Shown here in pieces: positions 22,977 through 34,731 of a stretch of 64,000 bases of DNA (position 1 is its first letter; each line of letters starts with the position of its first letter). A program made the position numbers and the translations under genes. The DNA is from Centropristis striata (taxonomy: Eukaryota; Chordata; Actinopteri; Perciformes; Serranidae), in assembly GCF_030273125.1 (NCBI RefSeq), contig NC_081540.1:11608296-11672295 (forward strand), read 5' to 3'. The notes beneath the pieces are model-generated. The model searched no databases and had not been told where the DNA came from. It was given only the letters and a program-made list of their open reading frames with translations.

Positions 22977-24049
22977 AATATAGATAATTGTTGCTGTGCA
23001 CATTTGCAAAATGGGGGGGAAGTGGGGGACACTTTGCCTAGGGCCCCCAAAAAGGCTTGTTGCAGCCCTGGCAGATACGCTAATAAAGTAGAACAAGGAC
23101 CAGTCTTTTGACTTGCAATTCAAGATAGAACGTTGCTTTAAAAGGTAAAATACGATTATGAAAGGTATCAATGATGATACCTTTCGTAAAACATGGGAAC
23201 CCTTTTTGTCATATGTCGGTTTGAATATCTCACCATTTTCACAAGATGGTTTGTATCAATGCTCAAAATGCTCTGCCTCAATTGGGACAGTCTGCTTTAC
23301 CATTTATTCGATTTACTTTTATTTCTGTATACCTTGATTTTGCTTATTTGTTTGAATTTATTCTTACTTGTATAGGATGTGACCTCTGAATCTTCTGCCT
23401 GTGTGTATGGATTTGGATTTGAATATGTAAGAGAGCCAAATGTTTGTTTGTTTGTTTTGTGTTCTTGTCCTACCTGTTGAAAACTAAGAAACTTACATAT
23501 AAAAGGTAAAATATCCAAAAACATAAAAAATATCTCTGTTTTGTTCTCTTTGGCAGAAGCTATAGCAATAAGCGCTACCTGCAGGTGGGTTTTGGGATCG
23601 CATTTAGCATTATTCCATTGTCTGTTGTCTTTTTCTGTTCATAGTTATTTGCAACAATAGAAGAAACCTGAACAAACCAAGTAAACCAAGTGTGTAAAAG
23701 AGTGTTTCAGTTGCGTTAGCTCCACCTACCCTCGCTGGCACACCAACCACTGCTGGCTGATGGAAAACGGTCACTAACTGTGTGCAGGAAATGTCACCAC
23801 GGACACCCAGTTCATAATACTGCAAATGCAAAGGCTTCCATCAGAGGTCCATAGGCTCAATCAACAACTATTGAAATAAAAACTAGACAATGATCAATAC
23901 CAACGCATGGCAACTGGAGTGTTTTTGCACGTGAACTCTTCTCTGACATAGTCTAGCAAGTTAAATTCCCTTCCTGAAAACAACAACAACAACAACAGTA
24001 GCAAAACAACTTTAGTTTAGAAGTCTTGCGGGTTAGAAAAAAAGAAAAA
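22977..24049. other. AT-rich non-coding stretch
   Basis: Contains a TTTGTTTGTTTGTTTTG run near 23440 and an (AAC)n microsatellite at about 23978-23997. The 60-100-codon open frames have no domain. Nothing else recognised. Confidence 0.45.
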
Positions 24050-24480
24050 ACGAGATGTATAAATAAACATGGCGAAACACATTGCCTGCCTCGCGAGTTT
24101 GTTTTCAATTCCCATTCGATTAAAGTGTCCCTGCAGGAGCCGGTGAGGTTGGGTACGGGGTGAGGTGCAGAGACATAAATCAAAGCGGTCCAAGGAATAG
24201 TAATCCTCGCTGAACATTTTGGACTGATTGATATAAATAACATTGTCCTCGCCATCTGTCCAAAGAGGGACCTTTCCAGTTAGTGTTGAGCGGCAACGGC
24301 AGAATAATTAATGAATGGTGTCCTTTGTGCCGGTAATAAAGAGGAGACAAATTATGTTATAATCCAACTGCTGCTCGTTTGTCACAGCCAAATAAAATGT
24401 CAAATAAAAGTGAGGGGCCACAGTGTTTGTTTAATGGAGTGCAAGCTACCTGCTCCAGTCTGACAGCAGGGTGGGACAGC
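24050..24480. promoter_or_regulatory. Putative regulatory block
   Basis: About 400 bp of complex, repeat-free sequence with TGATTGATATAAATAA (PBX/HOX-like), GCAGAATAATTAATGAATG and CAAATAAAATGTCAAATAAA at about 24390. Overlapping minus-strand open frames (100 and 66 codons) have no domain. One of the more convincing enhancer-like stretches by motif content; conservation would decide. Confidence 0.4.
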
Positions 24481-24850
24481 TGTAAAAGGCAAAGCCTCGG
24501 ATTCCAGTATGCAGGAATCCACTCAGACCGAATGTGGTGCTGTGTGCTGATTATGTGCAGCACATTTAACAAATGTTCACAAACACAAATGAAGAGTTCT
24601 GTTCCAAAACGACTCTGGGTGTCCACTCTGGAGGAAGATCACGACCTGAAAATGATGATTCATTACTAATCAAATGTAGAATGTCCAATCTGTGCCTCTG
24701 ACTCGGTCGTAAAAGATAAAACAGGTCAAATTAAAAGTATTGATAACAATATGCCAAAAAGTGTTTGTTTGAATTCTGGTAGGTCGGTTAAAACTATTTA
24801 TCTTTACAAATGATGGCTTTAAAATCTGCTTATGAAAGATCAGTCATTTT
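24481..24850. other. Unassigned stretch
   Basis: A 96-codon plus-strand frame (24379-24669) crosses from the previous block into this one without a domain signature. No other feature. Confidence 0.35.
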
Positions 24851-25325
24851 TGGTTTTAGTCAGTTAAGATTGCATTGTAAATAACTCATTTTTTATGCTT
24901 TTTTTTCCTGCTGAATGACTTATTTCCAAGAAACTTATGAGCTCCTCTCTGATAAACACAACATTTAAAGTGATGCTTTTGCATGATTTTTTGTGGAAAA
25001 ACTTTTCTTTTTTTTTTTTCAACTCATAGATTCAATCGTGTGAGTGTTAGCCAACAAGTGTGATGCAGCATGCAACATGAAGCATATGCAGCCCAAAATC
25101 CACATATCACAGTAGAGACTGTTCAGACACATGTTCCTATACATGGAGGAAGCAGGAAGTTTGATTCAACTGCACACACACCTGTGTTGATCAGATTAAA
25201 CTGAGTCTGCCTTTACATGTTATGTACATTATTGAATATGAATTGTGATCATATAGTTAATGGTAACACATTTCAAATACTTTTATAATGATTTTTAAGG
25301 TCAAGTATCATAATACTTTGGAATA
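24851..25325 (+). mobile_element. hAT-like repeat remnant, copy B
   Basis: Shares with copy A the strings TGACTTATTTCCAAGAAACT, TGAGCTCCTCTCTGATAAAC, AGACTGTTCAGACACATGTT and CATGGAGGAAGCAGGAAGTT in the same order and orientation. It ends with ATCATAATACTTTGGAATAT, which matches sequence at about 20150 beyond copy A. Copy B lacks roughly 240 bp present between those points in copy A. Confidence 0.7.
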
Positions 25326-25480
25326 TATATATCAAGACTATAGTTTCTCAGGAGTCTTGTCCAGTTATTGCAGTTGCACCTCCACGTTCTTGGGTTTTTT
25401 AGATGCTTCTGAGTCGATCAATCACTGAAAAATGCCATTAATGTGAGAGAAGTAAACATCTACTTCAGAATCATTTTTTA
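25326..25480. other. Unassigned
   Basis: No feature recognised. Confidence 0.3.
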
Positions 25481-26050
25481 TTGGTATTCCTTTCCAGCCA
25501 TACGGGCCAGATAACTTAGTGACTTTTATTTGACTTTTCACATGTCAGCATTGGAGCAGGCAAAGTTGTACATTATCGACCCGTGTCTTGTCCAGAAATG
25601 TTAAATACTTGTAAAACAGTCTGTGTTTTTGGAGAGCCTCTATTTATTTCTTGGGTTCGGTTTGTTGTCTTGTTTGTCAGCAGGATAATGGAACATCTAC
25701 TGGCCTAGCATGGACCGAGGAAAACCCCGTTAAACTTTGAAGTGATTTGAATCACGGGGGAAGATACACAAATTATTTTTCACTTTTGTTAACAGTGCCA
25801 GGCAGACGTTCTGCATCCGTGCTGCATTCATGTGATGTCGGAATAATTGGATAAATGAATTACCAGCTAGGGAACTTCACATGAACGCCTCGCGAAAACG
25901 GAACATCAGCTCGGAATATGAGCAATATGTCACCAGATCAATTTCCTTTACTCTTCGTTGTCACGCAATCACTGAATACAGCTATTAATGTGTTGTTTTA
26001 CTGCTCTAAATAATGAAATACAGCACATCTTTGGCGGTGATTTCCCAAAT
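25481..26050. promoter_or_regulatory. Putative regulatory block
   Basis: Complex sequence, densest at 25780-26010, with GGAATAATTGGATAAATGAA running into TTACC (homeodomain cores), CCTCGCGAAAACGG and TACAGCTATTAATGTG. No open frame of note. Inferred from composition only. Confidence 0.3.
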
Positions 26051-26670
26051 TATGCTTTAATTGAGTGCATGTATTAGATGCAATGAGGTTAGTTATGTTG
26101 GTCACCATCTTGCAGATGACCCAATAGATGGTAGAGATATTTAGTATTGCAGCCAAATGTCCTTAAAGGGGTCAAATGTCCCGTCTTGTGATCACAAATC
26201 TAAATACAAAGAAAGAGATTAATGCCTCACTGCTCATTGAACTGTATCACTGAACTAAGAGGTGGATTTCTGTTTCTGAAGTTGTCGAGCCCGTGTCATC
26301 TGTATGCGTTACATGAAACATCTGCTCAGGTATTCATAACCTGAGATCAAGGTTGGATTGCTGTCATTGATCGGCAGAAACACCTAAATTGAATTTGTAT
26401 CCCTCATCTCACCTCTCTGCAAAACCCTGCACCGTCATAGCCAGAGCCCAAAAACCTGGATCTTAAGCTCCCGAGCAAGAGGCCTCGTCCATAAAGAAAA
26501 AAGGAGTTTGGATATTCCGTCAACAAATTTTGATTCTTGTCACAAGTGGTGAATAAACTGTAAGAACAGCTTGAAAACTAAGCAGAGAAACCTGAAAGTT
26601 TTCAAAGCCAACAACACACTCTGCTTCCAAATAGCTCTTCAACTTTGTTTTAATCTTCAATATGTTGCAC
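26051..26670. other. Unassigned stretch
   Basis: Moderately complex, no defined feature. Confidence 0.35.
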
Positions 26671-27070
26671 TACTCATAAAGGCCCTAAGTGCCCTTTATC
26701 TTTAAAAACCTTTATTGACAAGCAAGAACTGACTTCAAGTCTTATTTTTCTTAAAACAAGATCAAAACCTCCACCAATAGGTGATACTGCGTAATGTAAG
26801 TATATAATGGTTATAATGGTATATAATGGCTTGTAGGAGGAGTTCATTAAAGTATGCAACGTGGAAATGTGCGATATTTGATACAAGATAACAGACTTCC
26901 TGTTTGTTTTCGGGTATGGGTTCTTGAGACTTTTTGGTGCGTCTTCCCATGTTACACGTATGTACCAAATTTTGTGAGTTTTGGACATTTCTGTGCGAGG
27001 GGCCCAATTTTCTTGATCTTCTCAAATCAATGAAATGGCGCTATATTCTGGAAACAATTGGCTTGGTGCC
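26671..27070 (-). repeat. Possible decayed dispersed fish repeat
   Basis: On the minus strand the phrases CAAAACTCACAAAATTTGGT, AAAAAGTCTCAAGAACCCAT and AACAGGAAGTCTGTTATCTT resemble a common fish dispersed repeat. The same interval holds 104- and 87-codon minus-strand open frames, which I treat as repeat-derived. No termini visible. Confidence 0.35.
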
Positions 27071-27400
27071 GCATTAAGTGAAAATTATGATAAATTGAGA
27101 AATTTTTCTTTATATTTAGAAATAAAACCCTTAATTTGAGGCCTTAGGTTCCTTCAAGTCTTCAAGTTTTAAAACTGGCTTCTTCCTTATGTCATTGGAT
27201 GAATATTGGCTTGAACAACAAAAATCTCGACCTCTCAAATACGCCTCTATCTATCAACCTTCTGTTGACTTTTCCTGTTCATTTCCTTTGAAAAAGCCAT
27301 GATATTGTACTTGCAATCCCTTTAAAATATTCTGTCTGTTCCTGAATCCTACACATATACATGCTGGAAATAAAACACCCCGTCTTTGACCCCAAAGGAA
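27071..27400. other. Unassigned AT-rich stretch
   Basis: No feature recognised. Confidence 0.4.
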
Positions 27401-28200
27401 GGCAGCTTTTGCAAATCGCTTGTTACGGCGATGCTCGCATTACAAGCCAAGGAGGAAGTGCAAAGTGAACTTGAACTTGAAGTTTAGAGGCGTCCTGGGA
27501 GGCAAGGACGAGAGAAGGTCTGCCAAACAGCCCCGACTCGGTAAAGGGCGGAGGAGGCAACCTAGACAGGAGTCGAACACTCTGCTATATCGCCTCCAGG
27601 TCCATCAATCACCCTCCAAATTAAAGGCGAGGTAGGCTTAGGCTTCACTGGCCACATTTGACATCAGTCTCACATCAGACAGCGATGAGGACATCACCCA
27701 GATCGCGAGGATGCTCCGTAGGTATGCTCATTCCACCCACGTCTTGGCAGGGCCCGCATTATCTGCACCAACAAAAGGAGGAGCCGCTTTGTGCAATCAG
27801 CACCGTTCTGTACATATTAAGCAGCGCAACATTCTCAACCCAGGTTCATTTTAATTAGAGGGGAATTTGATCACTGCCGTCTCCCACGGGCGCTTTTGAT
27901 GTTAATAAAACAAGCTGTACCTTCGCAAAGCAGAGTTCTCCTTCTAAAGCAGGGGCAGGGGGGGAGATGGGGGAGGGGGAGGAGGAGGAGGAGTGGGGAG
28001 CGGAAAAAGGAAAAGTTCCCTCTTCAAGTCAAAACTACAGGGAGGTGTCAGAGGAGAGGCTGTGATCCTCTGCCGTGTTGGGAAATGGCGAGTGAGAGCG
28101 AGCGGAGGCCGCTGAGGTGCTCAGAGGGATTATCAATGTCGACGGAGCGCATCACTACCTTATACATGCAGACCATCTCATAATGAACGGCTGAGGTGTT
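27401..28200. promoter_or_regulatory. Putative regulatory block
   Basis: Complex CpG-containing sequence, notably 27640-27880 (GATGAGGACATCACCCAGAT, CGCATTATCTGCACC, GGTTCATTTTAATTAGAGG). It is followed by a purine-rich GGA tract (27955-28010) and a CpG segment (28080-28150). Three short plus-strand frames (71, 66 and 95 codons) are Arg/Lys-rich without a domain. Confidence 0.33.
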
Positions 28201-28430
28201 CCCCATTATTGCTCTGACACTTTGGTGTATTCATTCAATAGATGGTAATAACAAAAGAATTAGAAGATGAGATGAACCTCAACAGCAAAGGATAATATTT
28301 GCCTGCTGGAAGGTTCCCTACGGTAGACCTGAACAAAAGGTTTATTCCATTTATGTTCAGGGGCTGAAAAGTCTTTTTGTAATGTTTTTAGCTTGTTTAA
28401 AGGCTATTTAAGTGCAAATGAAGGGCTCTG
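28201..28430. other. Unassigned stretch
   Basis: No feature recognised. Confidence 0.35.
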
Positions 28431-28850
28431 ATGTGGGTATGGGTATCGAATAGAACCAGTTCCTGACCAGTCGGTACCTAAATACTGATCAGCTCCTGGA
28501 CCAACGGTGCTGTATCAGTATTTATGCAACAATTATTCATTCTAACATAGCTGGCGTTTTCACATTCATAACTATCTTTATATATACAGGAAACTAAGGA
28601 AACTATTTCACTTATTTCAGTTTAAAAAGTAGGAATGCTGTTTTATATAATCTTTAAATATCTTTATTTTTTGCACCAAATTATGGAGAGCTGTATCAAT
28701 AGCTATCAGTACTGATAAGCAATATCAGCACCAATAACTGTATTAGGGATGGGTGTTTGGAAGAAACCTGCCAACTCGATTATCTATACCGTTAACGATC
28801 AACTAATCGATTAATCGCAAGATAAACAATATATATATATATATACACAT
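28431..28850. mobile_element. Fragments of hAT-like repeats
   Basis: GGGTATGGGTATCGAATAGA running into ACCAGTTCCTG (from 28436) and AGGGATGGGTGTTTGGAAGA (from 28745), followed by AACTAATCGATTAATCGCAA, are typical of short decayed hAT-type elements in fish. Neither shows a matching second terminus. An (AT)n run lies at about 28829-28845. Confidence 0.45.
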
Positions 28851-29460
28851 ACACAGTACTATGCAAAAGCTTGTTTTGATAACGGACACTTTTATATTGA
28901 AAGGACGAAAAGAGACTTCCTGTCGATCGTAAAACTAACTGAAGTGAGATTATACTGAAAAGACGTCAAAGAGTTCAATGTTTTAGCCCCCGAGGCATGA
29001 GGTCAGTTTTCACAGTAATCTGCATATTTAAATTTGTTTAAATAAGTTTGGTAATCGTAATTGTACCTGGATTATGTTCAGAAGCAAAACTTTTTGGAGT
29101 GAATGAACTTCTGTTTGTTAGTAGGTTGAGGCAACATGATCACTTAGGTTGCAATCTGAGTGGGAGAATGTGGGAGACAATATGTCTTTTTGTATTTTGG
29201 GTGGACTAAAACTGAAGTTATGAGATTTTAATGGGGTAGTTTTGACAGAAGAGGTTTAAATTTAAAGCTATTTGAGAGCTAATTAGCAAACTAGGCATTT
29301 TTTTTTCTTTAAAGTTTTCTTTTTCAAGTGTATGATTTGATTTCTGTTTTTACTTCAACTTTGGAAAAACATTCAGCATCCAACGCTCATCATACCAAGG
29401 GTTCATTAATTCAGTGTCAAAACTCTTCACCCCTTTAGCACACACTGTAAAGGTCCATAG
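28851..29460. other. Unassigned AT-rich stretch
   Basis: No feature recognised. Confidence 0.4.
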
Positions 29461-30560
29461 CGTTATAGCATTTGCTTTTATTTTCCCAATAAATGAAGTG
29501 AACGGTCATCTGTCCCTGAAGTAAACGCTCCATCTCTCCCGAGCCTCCAGGCGGGTCGTTTAACGGCCAAACGAGCGATGGAATGAGTAAATAATTCAAC
29601 AAATAGATGAATAAATAAAAGGGGTCGGACTCTGTGGTGGTTAAGCAGAAGGGGACGGATGCAGGGAGCGAGGGGGGGTCGTTCAGCTGGGGAGCCACCT
29701 ATGGCAGAGGGAGGGCAGCTTTCTCTCCCTGAACATGTACCGTCTGTACAATTCTGAACCTTGGCACCGGTACAGGCATCTGCTGCCGGCCTCCCTCTGC
29801 CAGTCCACCGTATATACACAAACATCTGCTTCCCCACACAAAAAAAGGGGACACGCAGCACTTGACAGGTCTGCATTTCGCCATTCTGCTTGGCCCCACT
29901 CGCCGGTTCTTTACACAAAAACCTTAATGCATCCTGTCAAGCCATTAGCCGGTGATACGATCAGCTTGCAGGCCCCCATTAAGCCATCAGTGTCCACCTG
30001 TGATAAAGACGACCATTTGTTTTCTTAAAGCCCTACTTAATGTCCGTTTAACTCAATTTGTCAGGAAATGTACAACAATTTCCTCCCCCCACGGTCCTGA
30101 AATCTGGTCGGGGTTCAAAAACACCGAGGAGGAGAGGGAGGGAGGGTTTTTTTTTTTGAGGATGCATATTCAAATGAGGGGATTAAATTGCCTCTCATAT
30201 TGACGTATCGTGTTGCGTGAGCGCAGAGAGGTGGCCTGTGTTTTCCCTCTAAAAGCTGATTTTTGGACAGCAGGGGCAGGAGCTGGAGGTTGTTTTGCCT
30301 CCATTAGCCTCGGTCCACGGCCCCTGCTCCCTCTCCTGATGCGTCCATGACAGCACTCTAAATCTGGCCCCGCCGTTATTACCGGTGTACACGCCACGCC
30401 GCTGCCGCAAAAGCATAATAACACCTTTTAAAACAACATTGTCCCTGATGCTCGCAAACACACATGTCGAATGATGGCCCCCCCTCCTCATCCACATCCC
30501 CAGTGAGGACACCTAACAGCCACTGAAACATCTGTTTATGTTTTGTCTACAGATACATCA
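29461..30560. promoter_or_regulatory. Putative regulatory cluster, CpG-rich
   Basis: Over 1 kb of complex sequence almost free of repeats, apart from a T run at 30148-30158. Notable parts are AATGAGTAAATAATTCAAC (29581-29600), GATGCATATTCAAATGAGGG running into GATTAAATTGCC (30161-30191) and a CpG segment with CCCGCCGTTATTACCGGTGT (30369-30389). Overlapping open frames on both strands (up to 146 codons) share no domain. This and the next block are the strongest candidates for conserved non-coding DNA. Confidence 0.4.
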
Positions 30561-31510
30561 TTTGGATTTTGGAGGGGTGGCGGTGGCGAGGCGGGGAATG
30601 AAACATAATGATTCTTTGCTGTGTTGTAATCCCAAGCGTGGGTAGTAAATCAGCTATTAACTCTAAAAGGGAGATTTGAAAACTATGGTAAAACAAAACA
30701 AAAACAAAAAAAACAAAAACAAACACGTCTCCGATGCCATAAGTGCCTCAGATTGGCAACGGCGCCCTTTTTGGTGTATACAACTGCCCCGGCTGCCCCT
30801 TCTTCCCTGGCGGCGGAACGGCGGCTCAGCCAAGCGGGCAGGAAGTGGATGGGCCCTTGGTAGTGGCGACGGCGGCACTGCCGACATCTGTCGTGGTTGG
30901 AGAGCTCAGTGCACAGGAAATGGGGTGTCACGGCGCTTGCTTGTTGGCCATTATCCTGGCATCCTAATGAAGTGTGGGCAGTTCGCAAAAGGGGGTCTCT
31001 GGATGGCATGTTGAACGCACGGATGGGCAGAGGCAGCACACACACACACACCCACGCCATCCCTTCACCCTCACTCTCCCCTTCAAATCCTCCCCCTCTT
31101 CCCTGTTCTGACTGCCTGTATCCCATCTGCCCGAGCTCCCGAACTGCACCCAATGGGACGGAGGCTGGTCGGGAGCGCATGCGCCGTACGCCGGGCGTTC
31201 GCCTGCGACAGGCTGAGCGCGAGGCCATTAGGCATCTCGGCACGGCCGGCGTGTGATTGGAAACACACAGTGAACAAGTGTCCTCTCGGCATGGATGCTG
31301 CCTCACGCTAGGAGAGCTGGGCTGCGGCGGCGCGGCGCCATCAATATACCTGGCCCTAATGGTCTTTGCACCACAGATCAAGTGGTGTTTGTCGGATTCC
31401 TGAAGGGCCTTAGGTGGCTGTTTATTGACACAACAAACAGAAAGGACTCCCCTGACTGAATGTATTCCGCAGCATTTCAGCACAAGTTGCCCCTGAGTGC
31501 ACATAACCAT
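30561..31510. promoter_or_regulatory. CpG-rich putative regulatory block with long antisense open frame
   Basis: The densest CpG region of the window (CATGCGCCGTACGCCGGGCG near 31179; GGCGGCGCGGCGCCATCAATA at 31326-31346, ending in an ATCAATA ONECUT-like core). A 275-codon minus-strand frame (30683-31510), the longest in the window, runs through it. Its product is Arg/Pro/Ser/Cys-rich with a Val-Cys run from a short CA repeat, and overlaps sizeable frames on the other strand. This fits low stop-codon frequency in GC-rich DNA better than a gene. A CpG-island promoter or enhancer is possible. Confidence 0.38.
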
Positions 31511-31979
31511 TCGTCAAAATGACAATTTACAGAAATCTATAGAAAGATGATGGTCTTAAATATTTGAAGAGGTCAAAACAGTGAACATACATCCGTAGAA
31601 AGAGGGATACTTGGATTTTATCATTCAGTCTTTCTAAACTCCAGAAACCTTAGCTGGCATCAGTCAGAAGTTGTTGTGAAAAGGGTCATGTATGGGTCAA
31701 AATAATATATTGCATATATATATATGCATTTTGATTTTATTTTGAAGTAGTACACTGATGCATGTGGTTAGAACATTCAGTCTGGCTGACATTTAACCCT
31801 CTGAACTCCATTTTACTAATGATGGCCGTGCATTTCAATGCAGTAAATAAGTCCTGCACCTCTATGGAATCAGAACACTCATGGCTAGAAATGATTAGAA
31901 AACAATTACCAAATGTCTTTTTTTTGCAGAATAGCACAGTTATAATGACATAAATCATGAAAAAAGAAAATGGAATTTA
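31511..31979. other. Unassigned AT-rich stretch
   Basis: Two complementary short open frames (73 and 63 codons) without domain. No feature recognised. Confidence 0.4.
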
Positions 31980-31980
31980 T

Positions 31981-32011
<31 letters not shown>

Positions 32012-32105
32012 TACTTTATTTATCCCAAGCTGGGAAATTACAGTGTAGCAGCAGCATTACACACAGAGACAATGACAACAAAATATACAAAATATACAAC
32101 ACTTT
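31980..32105 (-). mobile_element. LINE 3' end with tetranucleotide tail
   Basis: A (GATA/ATAG)n array (31980-32011) is directly followed by ATACTTTATTTATCCCAAGC and TGGGAAATTACAGTGTAGCA. On the minus strand this reads as a LINE 3' end of the type ...AATAAAGTAT(CTAT)n, common in fish RTE/Rex-like retrotransposons. Only about 125 bp are preserved. The microsatellite is thus the tail of the insertion. Confidence 0.65.
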
Positions 32106-33117
32106 TACAACTGTAATGCATATAGGGATTTTTTTTGTTGTTGCATTTTTACAATCTCTACTTACAGCCTCTCCTGTCCTCTCCTCTCTGCTCTGTGTAA
32201 ACAGATTTTTAGTGAGTATTTGTCACGTGACCGTTCATCTCAGCAGAATCAATCATGGCTTCACAGTGTCACTGAGGAGCAACATTAATGTTTTTAACAG
32301 GATCTAGTTATTCAAAAAAGTTTACTTTTTGCAAAGATTTAAATGAGACATGTAGAATGAAGTGATTTTGAAAGAAATATCACAATTTTAACCATAGTTC
32401 TGGTTACTTTTATAATTGTATAATTGTCAACCCTTTTAAAGAAATCATCTAGGGTTCAGAGGCTTAAAACCTAGAAATCTTAACACAACAAATGCCAAAA
32501 AAAAAAAAAAAAAAAAATCCAGGCACTGACTCTGCTTTCAAGCTAACTTTAAAGGGTCATTTCAGGGTCAAAACAGACTACTTAATGGTAATATTTATGT
32601 AGTAATCTGTTTTAGAAAACACATATAAACATCAGGAAGCAGTAACATGCAGCCTGTTTTGCTTCCCTCTACACAAGCGATTCCTCTTCAGGTAAAGAGT
32701 CTCTACTTACTTGTCTGCCCATAACTGTAATGGGCTAATGTGCCGAGTAAATGTAGCACTACAGCCCTGAGTGCTTCATCAATACATCCGACTGATGCAG
32801 GACAGAAGGGGGATTATCACGAGCGCCAGATGCTAAGCCACTGAAACTGCACACAATCAATTAAGTCCTCTGTGCATACAGTAGCATCACACTGCAGCTG
32901 AGCTTATCCAGGAAAATATCACGGCTCACTTCCTAACTGTACAGGAAGTTCACAATATCAGCCTGTGACTCATCTATGGACATATTAGAAAAGACGACAT
33001 TCACATCCAGCACCACTGACATGGGCTACCATGTCCCCACATATCTGACCACCTGCTATCACATGATGGCAATCGACAATACTGAATGACAACCATTCAT
33101 TCATTATTAGAGATGAG
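32106..33117. other. Unassigned stretch with poly(A) run
   Basis: A (A)21 run lies at 32497-32517. The 32640-33000 part is moderately complex. No gene recognised. Confidence 0.4.
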
Positions 33118-33215
33118 GGAAAAAAATCGATCCAGCATAGTATCACGATATTTTGAATGGCAGTATTATATTGATTCATGGCCGCCAAGTATCGATATTT
33201 ATCGTTGTGGCACTA
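33118..33215. mobile_element. hAT-like repeat fragment (ATCGAT-rich)
   Basis: AAAAATCGATCCAGCATAGT, ATCACGATATTTTGAATGGC and AAGTATCGATATTTATCG match the general form of a common fish hAT-type MITE interior. No intact termini. Confidence 0.45.
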
Positions 33216-33480
33216 CACCACCATGTAGCAAATTAGCTAAAGTTTAACATCATGAAATTAAATTAAAAGCATCATAAAAAGCTACAAAGTAGACTTTTTT
33301 GTAAAAAGACTAATTTGTCATGCTGGTTGGTGACTGTAAATTTTGCATTAAAAAAAAAAAAAAAAGAAACCCTTAAAAGGGCTCTTTTGTGACTTTTTCA
33401 AAGAAATAAGGCTTCATAATTGAGGCCTGACTTGCAGTTTTAGGTTCATTTGTAAATTACGGACTGGAAAATAATAATTG
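33216..33480. other. Unassigned AT-rich stretch
   Basis: Includes an A run at about 33351-33365. Nothing recognised. Confidence 0.4.
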
Positions 33481-34150
33481 CATGGCCACAAATAAATAAA
33501 TCTGCCACGACGTATCACTTGTGGAGAGAGGTGCTTCATTCTGTATGTGCCTTCCCCTCTCACACACACACTCGACAGGCCATTTAACACCTCAGACAAC
33601 ACTGGCAGCTCAACAGACTCAGAGGGAGGAGAAAACATCTCGAACGCCAAAGCACACAGTGATGGACTACGCTCATTTTTCACCTGTGACCGCCGCAGAT
33701 CGCTTTATAACAAGCCGATCTCTTCGTCAGAGCCGGCAGAAAGAAGGATCGCCCCCTTTTGGCTCGTCTACCTGGAGAAAGCAGCCCACAATCCCCTGCG
33801 GCGGCTCCAGTCCTGACAGAGGAAGTAGGTAGTTAACCACATTACCTAACATGTCATGATGGATGCTGCAGCTCTCTGCGGGGGTCAAGGGTCAGGCGGC
33901 CCCCCCGCCGAGAGAAAGACGGATGAGGTTGGGTACACCTCTCTTGCTCAGCCTTGTTTTCTTTACCCCCAAAGCAATCTGATACCCGATTGGCTCTCAG
34001 AGGAGCCCAGGTTTGATAGCACATGATTAACGTCGGCCGTCGCAACCCAACCCGACACCGTTACAGTAATTACTGGTCCGGCTCAGGCGGGGTAGAGCTA
34101 ATTCTGCTCAGAAATGGGTATTAACTTAATAATCTGGGATGCTCTTCACA
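33481..34150. promoter_or_regulatory. Putative regulatory block
   Basis: Complex, GC-balanced sequence. It contains a perfect 12-bp palindrome CAGTAATTACTG at 34064-34075 with a TAATTA core, then GAGCTAATTCTGC and ATTAACTTAATAATC. Overlapping open frames (103, 89 and 89 codons) on both strands near 33.5-33.8 kb have no recognisable domain. Confidence 0.38.
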
Positions 34151-34410
34151 CATTATGCTCATATACAACACAAATTGCCATAACGAAGAAGTGATCCCAC
34201 CTGAATCCAGTTAATGGGAACATTTTCCCACTGGTATTTAATTATATTCAGGAAGTGATATGTTTCAGGTTTTTTATTTGCCTTGGCAAAAATGGAAGAC
34301 AGAGTAGACTTCACCAAAGAAGCAAAATTTTGAAAAGGCAAACCAAAAGGAGGATCACACAGTCCCAGCCTCTGTGATTGATTGACAGGTGATCTCGGAG
34401 AAAAGTATAG
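34151..34410. other. Unassigned stretch
   Basis: No feature recognised before the MITE. Confidence 0.35.
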
Positions 34411-34412
34411 TA

Positions 34413-34731
34413 CAGTCATGGAAAAAATTATTAGACCATCCTTTTTCTTCAATTTCTTGTTCATTTTAAAGTCTGGTACAACTAAAAGTACATTTGTTTG
34501 GACAAATATAATGATAACTTCAAAAATAGCTCATAAGAGTTCACTATAATAGCTGATATTTAGCCATTTTCCATGGTTTTCTTCAATAACCAAAATCTTT
34601 ATTAATGAGAAATGTCTAGATATCAGCTCTTAAACTCTTATGACCTATTATTGTTGTTATCATTATATTTGTCCAAACAAATGTAACTTTAGTTGTACCA
34701 GGCATTAAAATGAACAAGAAATTGAAGAACA
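34413..34731. mobile_element. Tc1/mariner-like MITE, copy lacking its right end
   Basis: Begins with CAGTCATGGAAAAAATTATT preceded by TA (34411-34412). The palindrome centre is shortened near 34590. The right arm follows the full-length copy to AAGAAATTGAAGAACAAC and then ends without the outer inverted terminus. Confidence 0.85.

Noticed and set aside
29478..29918. 146-codon minus-strand frame
   Set aside because: No domain, no conserved motif, overlaps frames on both strands inside a putative regulatory block.
31980..32011. GATA-motif cluster as a transcription-factor hub
   Set aside because: The tetranucleotide run is the 3' tail of a LINE insertion, so the repeated GATA words come from the retrotransposon.
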